Assembly (NCBI GenBank): GCA_030729925.1
Contig: JANQWK010000099.1
Location: forward strand, 62,001 to 126,000
Direction of reading: 5' to 3'
DNA: 64,000 bases
Source of the DNA: Saprospiraceae bacterium
Lineage (GTDB): Bacteria; Bacteroidota; Bacteroidia; Chitinophagales; Saprospiraceae
Part shown: piece by piece, positions 7,437-15,598 of the stretch
Layout: each line of letters begins with the position of its first letter
How positions within the stretch are numbered: position 1 is the first letter of the stretch
Program-made: the position numbers and the translations under genes
Notes under the pieces: model-generated
What the model saw: the letters and a program-made list of their open reading frames with translations, nothing else
What the model was told of the DNA's origin: nothing
Database searches by the model: none

Positions 7437-8807
7437 TTACCTGAACAAACCACTGATCAACTCGTCCAATTTGCCAATCGGGTGCAATACAATAGGATAA
7501 TCCTTGCCACCAAGCCCCTTCGTGTTGTACTTGGATAAAAATACATGCTTAAATCCTAAGCGGCCAGCCTCCTGGATGCGCTGTTCGATCCGGCTTACAG
7601 AACGGATTTCGCCGGATAGCCCTATTTCTCCCACAAAACAGGTATCCCCGGGAATAGGGGTGTTGTCGAGCGAAGAAATCAAAGCTGCCGCAATCGCAAG
7701 GTCAATCCCCGGGTCGTCAACCCGAATCCCGCCAGCCAGATTGAGAAAAGCATCGTTCATGCCAAAAGGCAAACCACATCGCTTCTCCAATACCGCCAGC
7801 AACATACTCAGCCGCCGAAGTTCAAAACCGGTAGCCGTACGCTGCGGATTGCCGTAAACTGCCTTACTCACCAAAGCCTGACACTCGATCAGCATCGGTC
7901 GCATCCCCTCCATCGTAGCCGCCACCGCACTGCCACTCAAATCCTCATCCTTTTGTGACAACAACAACTCAGAGGGATTGCTCACCTCCCGCAAACCGCC
8001 AGCCCGCATTTCATAAATCCCCATCTCGTCGGTTGACCCAAAACGGTTCTTGATCGTCCGCAAAATTCTGTAAGAATAATGCCTGTCTCCCTCAAACTGC
8101 AACACCGCATCCACGATATGCTCCAAAATCTTAGGGCCGGCAATGTTGCCATCTTTGGTGATATGGCCAATGATAAATACCGGAATATGACTCGTCTTGG
8201 CAAAACGTTGGATCAAAGCCGCACTCTCCCTGATCTGAGATATACTTCCCGCCACAGCGTCCAACTCGGCAGAAGAAATCGTCTGTATCGAATCAATAAT
8301 GATACAATCCGGCCGCAACTCTGAAGCAAAATTCAAAATCCGCTCCACGTTCGTCTCCGTCAGAATGTAACACTTGTCCTGGTTTCCATCCAAACGCTCT
8401 GCCCGCATCTTGATCTGCTCCTCGCTCTCCTCCCCCGATACATACAACACCCGATTGTTCAACTGCATGCTGAGCTGCAACAATAAGGTGGATTTGCCTA
8501 TACCCGGCTGCCCTCCTATCAAGATCATCGAACCCGGCACAATACCCCCGCCCAACACCCGGTTAAACTCCTCGTCGGGCGTCTCCAGTCGCCTCGTATG
8601 GCCCGTTTCAATTTCCGACAACACCTGCGGTTGAGCAGGCTGATACAGCTGCGCATGCGCTTTGGATACCGCAGGCGACGCCTTTTCACGTAGCATCACC
8701 TCCTCCTGCAAAGTATTCCACTCTCCACAAGCCGCGCATTTACCCATCCACTTCGGTGAGGTACTACCGCAGCTGGTACAAACGAATATAGTTTTGATCT
8801 TGGACAA
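7437..8807 (-). CDS. radA: DNA repair protein RadA
   Basis: RadA is a RecA-like ATPase that promotes branch migration during recombination repair. The protein shows an N-terminal zinc finger (CTSCGSTSPKWMGKCAACG), a Walker A motif (GGQPGIGKSTLLL), the RadA signature KNRFGSTDEMGIYEM and a C-terminal Lon-like domain. A TTG at 8807 is chosen as start because it gives SKIKTIFVCTSCG, the usual N-terminus and the usual length (456 residues). A further upstream TTG would add 15 residues not seen in the family. Confidence 0.95.
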   Translation of the reverse strand: MSKIKTIFVCTSCGSTSPKWMGKCAACGEWNTLQEEVMLREKASPAVSKAHAQLYQPAQPQVLSEIETGHTRRLETPDEEFNRVLGGGIVPGSMILIGGQPGIGKSTLLLQLSMQLNNRVLYVSGEESEEQIKMRAERLDGNQDKCYILTETNVERILNFASELRPDCIIIDSIQTISSAELDAVAGSISQIRESAALIQRFAKTSHIPVFIIGHITKDGNIAGPKILEHIVDAVLQFEGDRHYSYRILRTIKNRFGSTDEMGIYEMRAGGLREVSNPSELLLSQKDEDLSGSAVAATMEGMRPMLIECQALVSKAVYGNPQRTATGFELRRLSMLLAVLEKRCGLPFGMNDAFLNLAGGIRVDDPGIDLAIAAALISSLDNTPIPGDTCFVGEIGLSGEIRSVSRIEQRIQEAGRLGFKHVFLSKYNTKGLGGKDYPIVLHPIGKLDELISGLFR

Positions 8808-9091
8808 ATTAAGCCTTTTTGATGATCGAATGATTCCCAAATGTACAACCAAAAACGACTAAAAACATATATAAAACCCTAATTGCCCAAACAATAACAA
8901 AGCTCCAAAGACACTCCACAAAATAAAGATGTATGCAAAAACAATTTTCCCGAAAAAAAATCACAAATACAGAAGTGTAACAAATACACATTACTGAAAC
9001 TCAATAATTTAAAATTTCAATCTGCTATTTGAGGAAAATATTCTATGTCACAATTAGGTTTTTTTTCTGCTGGTAGGCGTTAATAAACCGT

Positions 9092-9099
9092 TAAATTTG
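9092..9099 (+). promoter_or_regulatory. -7 element of a plus-strand promoter
   Basis: TAAATTTG is an exact match to the TAnnTTTG consensus. A poor TTCTG-like -33 region lies about 22 bases upstream. No protein gene on this strand begins downstream, but an intrinsic terminator follows at 9230-9268. Confidence 0.45.
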
Positions 9100-9105
9100 A
9101 CTATG

Positions 9106-9268
9106 TCACGATCACACATGAGTGTGTTGCTGTCGAAGAGGAATACTGAGACTATCGAAAAGAGGATCGGGCAAAAAGAGAGAGAATATTCATATGTAGA
9201 TTGTTTTCATTTGGTTTTTTGGGGTTATACAGGGTACTATGCTTTCGCGTTAGTGCCCTGTTTTTTTT
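9106..9268 (+). ncRNA. candidate small RNA of about 160 bases
   Basis: The limits are inferred from an exact -7 element ending at 9099 and a strong U-run terminator ending at 9268. Inside, CACACATGAGTGTG can form a 5' hairpin; the middle is purine-rich (AAAAGAGGATCGGGC and similar). The RNA would be transcribed against both flanking genes, which lie on the minus strand. I could not match it to a known family; 6S-like or regulatory RNA are possibilities only. Confidence 0.4.
9230..9268 (+). terminator. intrinsic terminator with eight-U tail
   Basis: CAGGGTACT (9230-9238) pairs with AGTGCCCTG (9252-9260), with one G-U pair, closing a 13-base loop. Eight T residues follow directly (9261-9268). 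It works only in the plus direction, where no protein gene lies upstream, which is the main support for a small RNA. Confidence 0.75.
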
Positions 9269-9305
9269 ACAGCAGCTATCCCAAAAAGCTTGAGATAGCT
9301 GCTGT
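9269..9305 (-). terminator. 12-bp hairpin behind the Bax-inhibitor-like gene
   Basis: ACAGCAGCTATC (9269-9280) and GATAGCTGCTGT (9294-9305) are perfect reverse complements with a 13-base loop. The hairpin begins 8 bases after the stop codon at 9313. It is followed by A rather than U on the minus strand, so its termination strength is uncertain. Confidence 0.5.
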
Positions 9306-9312
9306 TACTGGA

Positions 9313-10062
9313 TTAGTCCCTCGAAAACATGGCAATCAGGCGTAATATTTCTATATACAGCCAGACCAGGGTAATCAACAGTCCCATGCCCATGAACCAC
9401 TCCATGTAAGCCGGCGCTCCCATGCGTTCACCTGTTTCAAAGGCATCAAAATCGAGCAGAAGGTTCAGCGCAGCTACTCCTACGATCACCAGGCTAATCC
9501 CGATGCCGATCATTCCACCTTCGTGGAGATAAGGCATATTAATCCCAAACATAGAGAGGACCAAGTTCAGCAAATACACTACTGCAATTGCACCCGTAGC
9601 CATGACCACTCCTCTGCGAAACTTGTCGGTTACCCGGATCATGCCTGATTTGTACACAAACAGCATCATGAACAGCACGGCGAAGGTCAGCGTCACTGCC
9701 TGTAATACAATTCCATTAAACATGGAGGCGTATATCGCAGAAATTCCACCTACAAACAGTCCCTCCAAAGCAGCATAAACAGGAGCCAGTACAGGAGACA
9801 GGGTAGGTTTGAAAGAAGTAATCAGAACCACTACCAAACCACCAATAGCTCCACCCCAAATAAACAAGGGGCTGGGGTTAGCGTACCCAAAAACGGCTGT
9901 TAGTAGCATAATACCTGCCAAAACAAGGGTCTTATTGACAGCACCCGAAACCGTCATGCGGTCGGCATTGATACTGGAAAACCCTCCTTCGAAATTTCGG
10001 CGCACAAGCGCTTCTTCCTTTAAAAAAGGGTTGCTGGATTTTGAAAAAACACGTCTGGCCAT
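9313..10062 (-). CDS. Bax inhibitor-1/YccA-like membrane protein
   Basis: The 249-residue protein has a soluble N-terminus with conserved SSNPFLKEEALVRR and then about seven hydrophobic helices. The segment LNLLLDFDAFETGERMGAPAYMEWFMGMGLLITLVWLYIEIL, with its paired acidic residues in the last helices, is characteristic of the bacterial YccA/Bax inhibitor-1-like group. Relatives are pH-sensitive calcium-leak channels or modulators of membrane proteases; which applies here is not visible. It is transcribed alone, 72 bases downstream of the nitrilase stop-to-start gap. Confidence 0.9.
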   Translation of the reverse strand: MARRVFSKSSNPFLKEEALVRRNFEGGFSSINADRMTVSGAVNKTLVLAGIMLLTAVFGYANPSPLFIWGGAIGGLVVVLITSFKPTLSPVLAPVYAALEGLFVGGISAIYASMFNGIVLQAVTLTFAVLFMMLFVYKSGMIRVTDKFRRGVVMATGAIAVVYLLNLVLSMFGINMPYLHEGGMIGIGISLVIVGVAALNLLLDFDAFETGERMGAPAYMEWFMGMGLLITLVWLYIEILRLIAMFSRD

Positions 10063-10134
10063 AATGTAGTGAGTTTTAATTTTATTTAAATAAAACCCTA
10101 AAATTTATACTTTGGTTTCCCTAGCATCTGTGTT

Positions 10135-11043
10135 TTATGCTTTTCGCCAGGAAAATTCAAATACGTCGGGACGGTTATAGTGACCCGCGACATCAAAGTC
10201 CATTTTGCCTCTGCCAATTTCCCGCATATCGAGTTCTGCATACAGGATCCCCTCTTGGTCAAATAAAGGTCCTGCCAGTATTTCTCCCAACGGAGATACG
10301 ACTACGCTTCCTCCGCGACAGAGTACCTCTCCTTTGGCGGCTACTTCTGCCCGATAGGGTTCGGGGAAGTCGTCGAGGGTGACAACCTGATTGCAGCCTA
10401 ACACAAAGCACCGGCCTTCCAGGGCAATATGGCGCATGGTAGCCTGCCAGGAGTCCCTGGCGTCGGCCGTGGGTGCACAATACAATTGTATGCCCTGCTG
10501 GTAGAGCGTGAATCTGGCTAAGGGCATATAGTTTTCCCAGCAGATCAGCCCTGCGATTCTCCCTTTGGGGGTATCGTGCACCTGAAGATCGGAACCGTCT
10601 CCCTCGCCCCAAATGATGCGCTCCGCTGCAGTCGGCTTTAACTTTCTGTGCTTGCCCATCAATTGGCCTGCTGCATCAAAGTATAATAAGGTGCAGTACA
10701 AGGTTCCGGTAAGGTCTCTTTCGATGACCCCAACCACCACAATCGCCTGAATTTTTCTGGCCATCTCCCCCATGCGATCCGTTTCAGGTCCGGGAACCGC
10801 AATGGCATTTTCCCAATAGTGCAAAAATTGATCCCTGCCCGCAGAAGTCCTGCTGCCGATCACCGTTCCAAAACCCATGGCCCAGGGATACGCAGGTACA
10901 AATGCTTCCGGAAAGACGACGACTTCTGCCCCCTTAGTTCCAACTTCTTCCAGCAATGCCGACATTTTGTCCAGGGTCTGCTCCTTATCAAAGAGCACTG
11001 GCGCATACTGCACCAGTGCCACTTTTACTCGATTATCTTTCAT
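10135..11043 (-). CDS. nitrilase / carbon-nitrogen hydrolase
   Basis: The 302-residue enzyme carries the Glu-Lys-Cys triad of the nitrilase superfamily: Glu in VVFPEAFVPAYPW, Lys in HRKLKPTAAER and Cys in GLICWENYMPLAR. The spacing and the FPEAFVPAYP motif place it in the true nitrilase branch, which hydrolyses organic nitriles to acids and ammonia, though amide substrates cannot be ruled out. It is the last gene of a four-gene unit, 9 bases after the flavin reductase. Confidence 0.9.
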   Translation of the reverse strand: MKDNRVKVALVQYAPVLFDKEQTLDKMSALLEEVGTKGAEVVVFPEAFVPAYPWAMGFGTVIGSRTSAGRDQFLHYWENAIAVPGPETDRMGEMARKIQAIVVVGVIERDLTGTLYCTLLYFDAAGQLMGKHRKLKPTAAERIIWGEGDGSDLQVHDTPKGRIAGLICWENYMPLARFTLYQQGIQLYCAPTADARDSWQATMRHIALEGRCFVLGCNQVVTLDDFPEPYRAEVAAKGEVLCRGGSVVVSPLGEILAGPLFDQEGILYAELDMREIGRGKMDFDVAGHYNRPDVFEFSWRKA

Positions 11044-11052
11044 GCGAAAAAA

Positions 11053-11676
11053 TTATGCGTTTGGTCTGGCATACTCCAGCTGTCGGATAAACTCCACCCC
11101 GAAATAGGTATCCAGTCCGGATACGCCAGCCGGTTGGGTGACCTGCGTATCCAAGTGCCCATCGGCAGTAAGAGCCGCTTCCAAAAGGCGAATATGGCGA
11201 ATACGCGCTACCATGAAGATCGTTTGGTTGGACTGAATCTCGTGTTCTTCCTCCCAGGACATCGCCAACTGCAGCCGACTTTCTCCCACAAAAGGTGCGG
11301 GGAAATCAAATCTGTATTCAGGTGTCAACCCTGCTGCATCAAACTCCGACACCTCACGAGGGAATTTGGCCGAACACACATGTGCAGCTTCGATCAAATC
11401 CTGGTGTACCAAGTTGAGGGTAAACACTCCCGTTTCCCGGATATTGTCATAGGTATGCCGGGGTACCGTAAGGGGGCGAAAAACAAGTCCCAGCAAAGGC
11501 GGATTAGCACCCACATGCAACAGCGTATTGAACAAAGCCAGATTGGTTTGTCCGCTCCCATTGACCGTACCTGCCAGGAAGGCCGTCCGAACCCCGCTGA
11601 TCTGGTTGATCAGGTTGGTTCTGTACGTCCGATCCAGGGCAGTAATATCGTCTGCAGAAAAATCTTTGTACCTCAT
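11053..11676 (-). CDS. flavin reductase-like FMN-binding protein
   Basis: The start is taken as the ATG at 11676 (MRYKDFSADDI), 7 bases after the SCO1 stop; longer starts would overlap that gene and add residues unlike the family. The 207-residue protein shows a flavin reductase-type split beta-barrel with NLALFNTLLHVGANPPLLG and FTLNLVHQDLIEAAHVCSAKF. Family members bind FMN and reduce it, or use it on small substrates such as in DIM6/NTAB-type enzymes. The physiological substrate cannot be read from the sequence. Confidence 0.85.
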   Translation of the reverse strand: MRYKDFSADDITALDRTYRTNLINQISGVRTAFLAGTVNGSGQTNLALFNTLLHVGANPPLLGLVFRPLTVPRHTYDNIRETGVFTLNLVHQDLIEAAHVCSAKFPREVSEFDAAGLTPEYRFDFPAPFVGESRLQLAMSWEEEHEIQSNQTIFMVARIRHIRLLEAALTADGHLDTQVTQPAGVSGLDTYFGVEFIRQLEYARPNA

Positions 11677-11683
11677 CGGACCA

Positions 11684-12334
11684 TCACTGCTTAGCTGCGC
11701 CATAGACATCTTGGAGTAACCATTCAATGTCCAGCATAAATTCGTCCACGGCGGCGGCATCCGTACCATCGGAATAGGATCGGACATGCCCCTTGTCATC
11801 AATCAGGACAATCCAACCGCTGTGGTTGTACCCCCCGGGAGCATCTGCATCTTCCATGGCCACACTCATGTAATCCTCCGCAATTTTGTAGATCTCGTCT
11901 TTGTCACCGGTGATCAAGTGCCATCGGTCGGAACTGATATTCAGGTTGTCGGCATAAGCTTTGAGGCGACCCACTGTGTCGTATTTGACATCTATAGAGT
12001 GGGAAAGAAAAACCAGTTCCGGCCGGTCGGCATATTTTTCATAGATCCGCAGCATATTCTTTTTCACCTTAGGACAAATGGTTGGACAAGAAGTAAAAAA
12101 GAAATCTGCGACGTAAATTTTTCCGGCAAAGGTAGCATTCGTCACAACCGCACTATCTTGGTTGACAAAACTAAAAGGTCGGATCTGGTGATAGACCGTT
12201 TGGCCATCTACCGTGTTGTGATTGCCGAGATAAGGCAAATCTCCCGAACCGGGTCCGCCACAGGAGCTCATCATCAGTCCGCCCAGTAATCCCAGCACCG
12301 GAAAAATGGAATAAAAAATGCGTTTATACCTCAT
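11684..12334 (-). CDS. SCO1/SenC-family copper chaperone lipoprotein
   Basis: The 216-residue protein has a lipoprotein signal (lipobox MSSC near residue 25) and a thioredoxin-like SCO domain. The metal-binding motif FFTSCPTICPKVKKNM (CxxxCP) and a distal His in GGYNHSGWIVLID are both present, so copper-binding residues are complete. SCO proteins deliver copper to the CuA site of cytochrome c oxidase or act as thiol oxidoreductases in the periplasm. Its start overlaps the upstream lipoprotein gene by four bases (ATGA), implying coupled translation. Confidence 0.93.
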   Translation of the reverse strand: MRYKRIFYSIFPVLGLLGGLMMSSCGGPGSGDLPYLGNHNTVDGQTVYHQIRPFSFVNQDSAVVTNATFAGKIYVADFFFTSCPTICPKVKKNMLRIYEKYADRPELVFLSHSIDVKYDTVGRLKAYADNLNISSDRWHLITGDKDEIYKIAEDYMSVAMEDADAPGGYNHSGWIVLIDDKGHVRSYSDGTDAAAVDEFMLDIEWLLQDVYGAAKQ

Positions 12335-12777
12335 TGCTTTTGATTTTCATCTCCTGAAAACGATGCGAGCAAAGCCTTTCCGGCATCCATGCCCGACTGC
12401 ATCTGCATTTTGAGTTCATCAATGGACTGCTTCTCGGCTGCGAGGTAAGCCATGATGGCTTCATGCGTCTCTGTGGCCCGTAGTTCGTCCATGGTCCTAA
12501 GGCGGTTCATCCATCTCCACATGGCAGCATCCGCAGCATCCAGATCTTCGACAGCGGTTTGAATCTGGCTTGCCACTTCCACACTAAGGCTTGGATCGGC
12601 CACTTTACCCTTTAGGTCCTGAGTGATCCGGTTCATTTCTCCCATCCAGGGCATGATCTCATCATGGACTACCATAACACCATCCCAGGCCTTTTGCTGC
12701 GCTGCTTCCGGGTCGCTGCAAGCCAGCATCCACCATCCTGACAGTGCCAGCAAAGTATATCCTATTTTTTTCAACAT
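12331..12777 (-). CDS. small lipoprotein of unknown function
   Basis: The 148-residue product has a lipoprotein signal ending in LACSD. The rest is predicted helical and Met/Glu-rich, with HDEIMPWMGEMNR and MWRWMNRLRTMDELR. The spaced His and Met residues could bind copper or haem, but this is an inference prompted by the SCO1-like gene that overlaps its 3' end. I recognise no named domain. It is first in the operon. Confidence 0.75.
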   Translation of the reverse strand: MLKKIGYTLLALSGWWMLACSDPEAAQQKAWDGVMVVHDEIMPWMGEMNRITQDLKGKVADPSLSVEVASQIQTAVEDLDAADAAMWRWMNRLRTMDELRATETHEAIMAYLAAEKQSIDELKMQMQSGMDAGKALLASFSGDENQKQ

Positions 12778-12845
12778 AACTTTAGGTTTTGCAACAAAGG
12801 TACCAATTGAATGGGGGAAATAAAGTGATATCTATCTTCTTTGCT

Positions 12846-12853
12846 TATTTTTG
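12846..12853 (+). promoter_or_regulatory. -7 element for the thiolase gene
   Basis: TATTTTTG matches TAnnTTTG and sits 20 bases before the chosen ATG, implying a leader of about 14 bases. No clear TTTG at -33 is present. Confidence 0.35.
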
Positions 12854-12873
12854 AAGCAAAATATTGCCCCTGC

Positions 12874-14079
12874 ATGAAACAAGCTTACCTTATTGACGGC
12901 ACGCGCACCCCGATTGGCAGACTGCGTGGATCTTTGTCCTCCATCCGAACCGATGATCTCGCTGCTTTAGTGTTGCGATCCCTGCTGGATAAGCACCCTT
13001 CGCTGGATCCGGCTGCTATTTCGGATGTCATCATGGGTTGTGCCAACCAGGCAGGCGAAGACAACCGCAACGTGGCTCGTATGGCATTGCTGCTTGCAGG
13101 ACTCCCTTATACGGTACCCGGAGAAACAGTCAACCGGCTCTGCGCTTCAGGTATGTCGGCCGCCATTCAGGCTGCCCGAGCCATCAAAGCCGGAGACGGA
13201 GAGGTGTTCCTGGCAGGTGGTGTCGAACACATGACACGCGGCCCCTGGGTGATGTCCAAGTCGGCCACGCCCTTTGGCAACGATGCGCAGCTCTACGACA
13301 GTACCTTCGGCTGGCGTTTTGTGAATCCCTTGATGGCGCAAATGTACGGCACTGACAGTATGGGACAAACGGCGGAAAACCTGGCTGAGCAATATCGGAT
13401 TAGCCGGGAAGACCAGGACGCGTTCGCTTTCCATTCTCAGCAGAAGGCTTATGCTGCGCAAAAAAAAGACAGACTGGCCAAGGAAATTACGCCGGTTCCC
13501 ATCCCACAAAAAAAAGGCGAAGCGCTGTTGTTTGCGGAGGACGAATTCCTCAAACCCGAAACGACCCCAGGCATTCTCGCTTCCCTCAAACCTGCATTCC
13601 GGAAAAACGGGGGTACCGTCACCGCAGGTAATGCATCCGGACTCAATGATGGCGCAGCAGCGCTCCTAATTGCCTCCGAACAAGGCATTAAAGACCATCA
13701 GCTACAACCCCTTGCCAGGATCGTATCCTCGGCAGTAGTCGGTGTAGAGCCCCGCGTTATGGGTATCGGCCCAGTGGAAGCTTCCCGTGCTGCGCTCAAA
13801 AAAGCAGGTCTTACCCTGGATCAGATGGATATCATAGAAATCAACGAGGCCTTCGCCGCTCAGGTACTCGCCTGTACCCGCGCGCTACACCTGGAAGATC
13901 AGGATCCCCGCATCAATCCAAACGGTGGAGCCATTGCACTTGGACATCCTCTGGGAATGAGCGGTGCGCGACTCTTGCTGAGTGCTGCACTGGAACTACA
14001 ACAAATCCAAGGGAAATATGCACTTGTAACTATGTGTATCGGAGTAGGTCAGGGTTATGCCTGTGTATTGGAACGTTGA
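12874..14079 (+). CDS. thiolase, 3-oxoadipyl-CoA type (PcaF/PaaJ-like)
   Basis: The ATG at 12874 gives MKQAYLIDGTRTPIGRLRG, the standard thiolase N-terminus, and 401 residues, exactly the PcaF length. The active-site Cys is in VNRLCASGMSAAIQAAR. The catalytic His is in NPNGGAIALGHPLGMSG and the second Cys in VTMCIGVGQG. The segment SKSATPFGNDAQLYDSTFGW is typical of 3-oxoadipyl-CoA thiolases of the protocatechuate and phenylacetate pathways, which cleave 3-oxoadipyl-CoA to succinyl-CoA and acetyl-CoA. No other gene of those routes is adjacent, so a general beta-oxidation role is possible. Confidence 0.9.
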   Translation: MKQAYLIDGTRTPIGRLRGSLSSIRTDDLAALVLRSLLDKHPSLDPAAISDVIMGCANQAGEDNRNVARMALLLAGLPYTVPGETVNRLCASGMSAAIQAARAIKAGDGEVFLAGGVEHMTRGPWVMSKSATPFGNDAQLYDSTFGWRFVNPLMAQMYGTDSMGQTAENLAEQYRISREDQDAFAFHSQQKAYAAQKKDRLAKEITPVPIPQKKGEALLFAEDEFLKPETTPGILASLKPAFRKNGGTVTAGNASGLNDGAAALLIASEQGIKDHQLQPLARIVSSAVVGVEPRVMGIGPVEASRAALKKAGLTLDQMDIIEINEAFAAQVLACTRALHLEDQDPRINPNGGAIALGHPLGMSGARLLLSAALELQQIQGKYALVTMCIGVGQGYACVLER

Positions 14080-14082
14080 ACC

Positions 14083-14571
14083 CTATCGTGTTTCAACAAA
14101 CTCGGTAAACACCTCGATGATGAGATCTTTGAGGTACATGCCCCGCTGGCGGGCTATTGCTTTCATTTGGTTGAGCAATGACTTTTCAATGAAAAAAGAA
14201 AAACGGCGAAGATTGAGTCTGGGCTGATCTTCGTAAGAAATCTCTCCGGTACTTCGAATCAACAAATCCAATCCGCTCAAAGGTTTGTGGTATTCCTTAT
14301 CGGACTTCAAACTCAGCGGTTTGGTCACCTGTAGCTTCGAATGCGCTGCCTCATCGGACTCCGGTTCGTCATCCAGCGTAAACCCTTGTGCGAAATTTTC
14401 CTTCAAAAACAAATCCAACTCGTTCTTCAAAGCCATACTAGAAGACACCGCTGTATCTTGAGCACTCCCAGAGCGTGCATCATAGCCCAATAAGGGGTTG
14501 CGCTGAAGCACATCTTCAGCAGGATCGAGAAACAAGCTCTCTAAACCATCTGTGAAATTTTTTTTACCCAC
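14083..14571 (-). CDS. ParA-partner protein with C-terminal ribbon-helix-helix
   Basis: The GTG at 14571 is preferred because it yields GKKNFTDGLESLFLD; a TTG 18 bases upstream is the alternative, so the start is uncertain. The middle of the 162-residue protein is low in structure. The last 45 residues read as a ribbon-helix-helix DNA-binding fold: strand RRFSFFIEKS, helix LLNQMKAIARQRG, helix LKDLIIEVFTEFVE. It lies 33 bases behind parA in the same direction. Such pairs serve partition: the small protein binds DNA and stimulates the ParA ATPase. This function is inferred from context. Confidence 0.7.
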   Translation of the reverse strand: MGKKNFTDGLESLFLDPAEDVLQRNPLLGYDARSGSAQDTAVSSSMALKNELDLFLKENFAQGFTLDDEPESDEAAHSKLQVTKPLSLKSDKEYHKPLSGLDLLIRSTGEISYEDQPRLNLRRFSFFIEKSLLNQMKAIARQRGMYLKDLIIEVFTEFVETR

Positions 14572-14604
14572 AACCCTTATTTTCAGCAAACATTAAATAA
14601 CCTA

Positions 14605-15378
14605 TCAAACCGGAACTTCTACGGGAGTCTTCGCTACACGCTCTAAAATCTCCTTCGTCAGCTCCAAATAATCCGCTGCCCCAGGGCTATTAGGACTATA
14701 TTCAAAAATATCCTTCCGGTGCGCAGGCGCCTCGGCTAATGTAATATTATCTCGGATATACGTATTAAAAACAGCATCTCCGAAATACTTGATCATCGTT
14801 TCCACAACATCCCTGTTCAATACCTTCCGGTTGTCGTACATCGTGGCAATCACCCCGCCAATCTGCAACTTTTTGTTGAGCCGCAACTTCACCTTCTGAA
14901 TCACCTGCTTGATTTTTGCCAAACCTTGCAAGGCCAAAAACTGCGCTTGTAAGGGAATATACACAAAATCACTGCAAGTCAGAGCATTAAGCGTCAAAAG
15001 CCCCAATGAAGGCGGACAGTCAATAATAATAAAATCGTATTGATCCTTTACCCCCTCAAACAGTTCCCGAAGAATATACTCCCGCCCCGCCTCATTGATC
15101 AGCTCCAGTTCTGCTCCTGACAAATCAAGGGTTGAAATAATCACATCCAAGCCCGGTTTGATATTGACCGGATTCAAATCAGCCTCGCCGCGCATAGCCT
15201 CGTAAATGGTGTGCGGAACCCGAGCCGCTCCGAGTGAAAGCGATAGGTTGGCCTGAGGATCCAAATCAACCAGTAAAACCTTTTTATTCAGCTCCACCAT
15301 AGCCGCACCAATATTGACCGCACTGGTCGTCTTCCCAACGCCCCCCTTATGATTTAGCAAAGAAATGATCAGTCCCAT
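14605..15378 (-). CDS. parA: ParA-family partition ATPase
   Basis: The start is the ATG at 15378, giving MGLIISLLNHKGGVGKTTSA with the deviant Walker A motif at the N-terminus; the upstream frame extension is not typical. Further motifs are VLLVDLDPQANLSLSLG and DFIIIDCPPSLGLLTLNAL (Walker B), and 257 residues is the usual length for a ParA without an N-terminal HTH. ParA dimerises on ATP and binds DNA non-specifically to position cargo. The partner here is an RHH protein rather than a ParB, which is commoner on plasmids or in accessory partition modules. Confidence 0.93.
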   Translation of the reverse strand: MGLIISLLNHKGGVGKTTSAVNIGAAMVELNKKVLLVDLDPQANLSLSLGAARVPHTIYEAMRGEADLNPVNIKPGLDVIISTLDLSGAELELINEAGREYILRELFEGVKDQYDFIIIDCPPSLGLLTLNALTCSDFVYIPLQAQFLALQGLAKIKQVIQKVKLRLNKKLQIGGVIATMYDNRKVLNRDVVETMIKYFGDAVFNTYIRDNITLAEAPAHRKDIFEYSPNSPGAADYLELTKEILERVAKTPVEVPV

Positions 15379-15480
15379 ACCTGTGGTTTCGATTACTTTT
15401 TGAGGTAACAAAATAATGCCATGAAGATACGGCAATTCGTTTGCTTACAACACCAAAATTCAATTTTACAAAAAATTAGG

Positions 15481-15496
15481 TACAGTTTCAACTGTA
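15481..15496. promoter_or_regulatory. palindromic operator candidate upstream of parA
   Basis: TACAGTTTCAACTGTA has perfect 7-base arms around TC and lies about 100 bases before the parA start. On the minus strand it is immediately followed by a TAATTTTTTG word resembling a -7 element. Ribbon-helix-helix partners often repress their own operon at such short palindromes, so autoregulation by the downstream protein is a reasonable inference. Confidence 0.4.
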
Positions 15497-15598
15497 AGCC
15501 CTTGAAAAGCTGAATTTTGAATTATTTCCTGGAAATTTTAACATTATTGGTATTCCGTCGTTAAAGTACAAAGTCCTTTTACAAACAAAAAACAGGAG

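Larger units (their letters stand above)
8808..9312. other. 505-base intergenic region between radA and the Bax-inhibitor-like gene
   Basis: The radA-proximal part (8808-9060) is AT-rich and probably holds the radA promoter, with several TTTG and TATTTTG-like words but no unambiguous match. The distal part (9090-9305) holds a plus-strand -7 element, a candidate small RNA, a U-run terminator and a second perfect hairpin. No convincing protein gene was found here. Confidence 0.6.

Noticed and set aside
9097-9345. An 82-residue plus-strand reading frame between radA and the BI-1-like gene
   Set aside because: It begins with a TTG inside the -7 element, crosses the strong U-run terminator and runs into the BI-1-like gene; the residue pattern is not protein-like.
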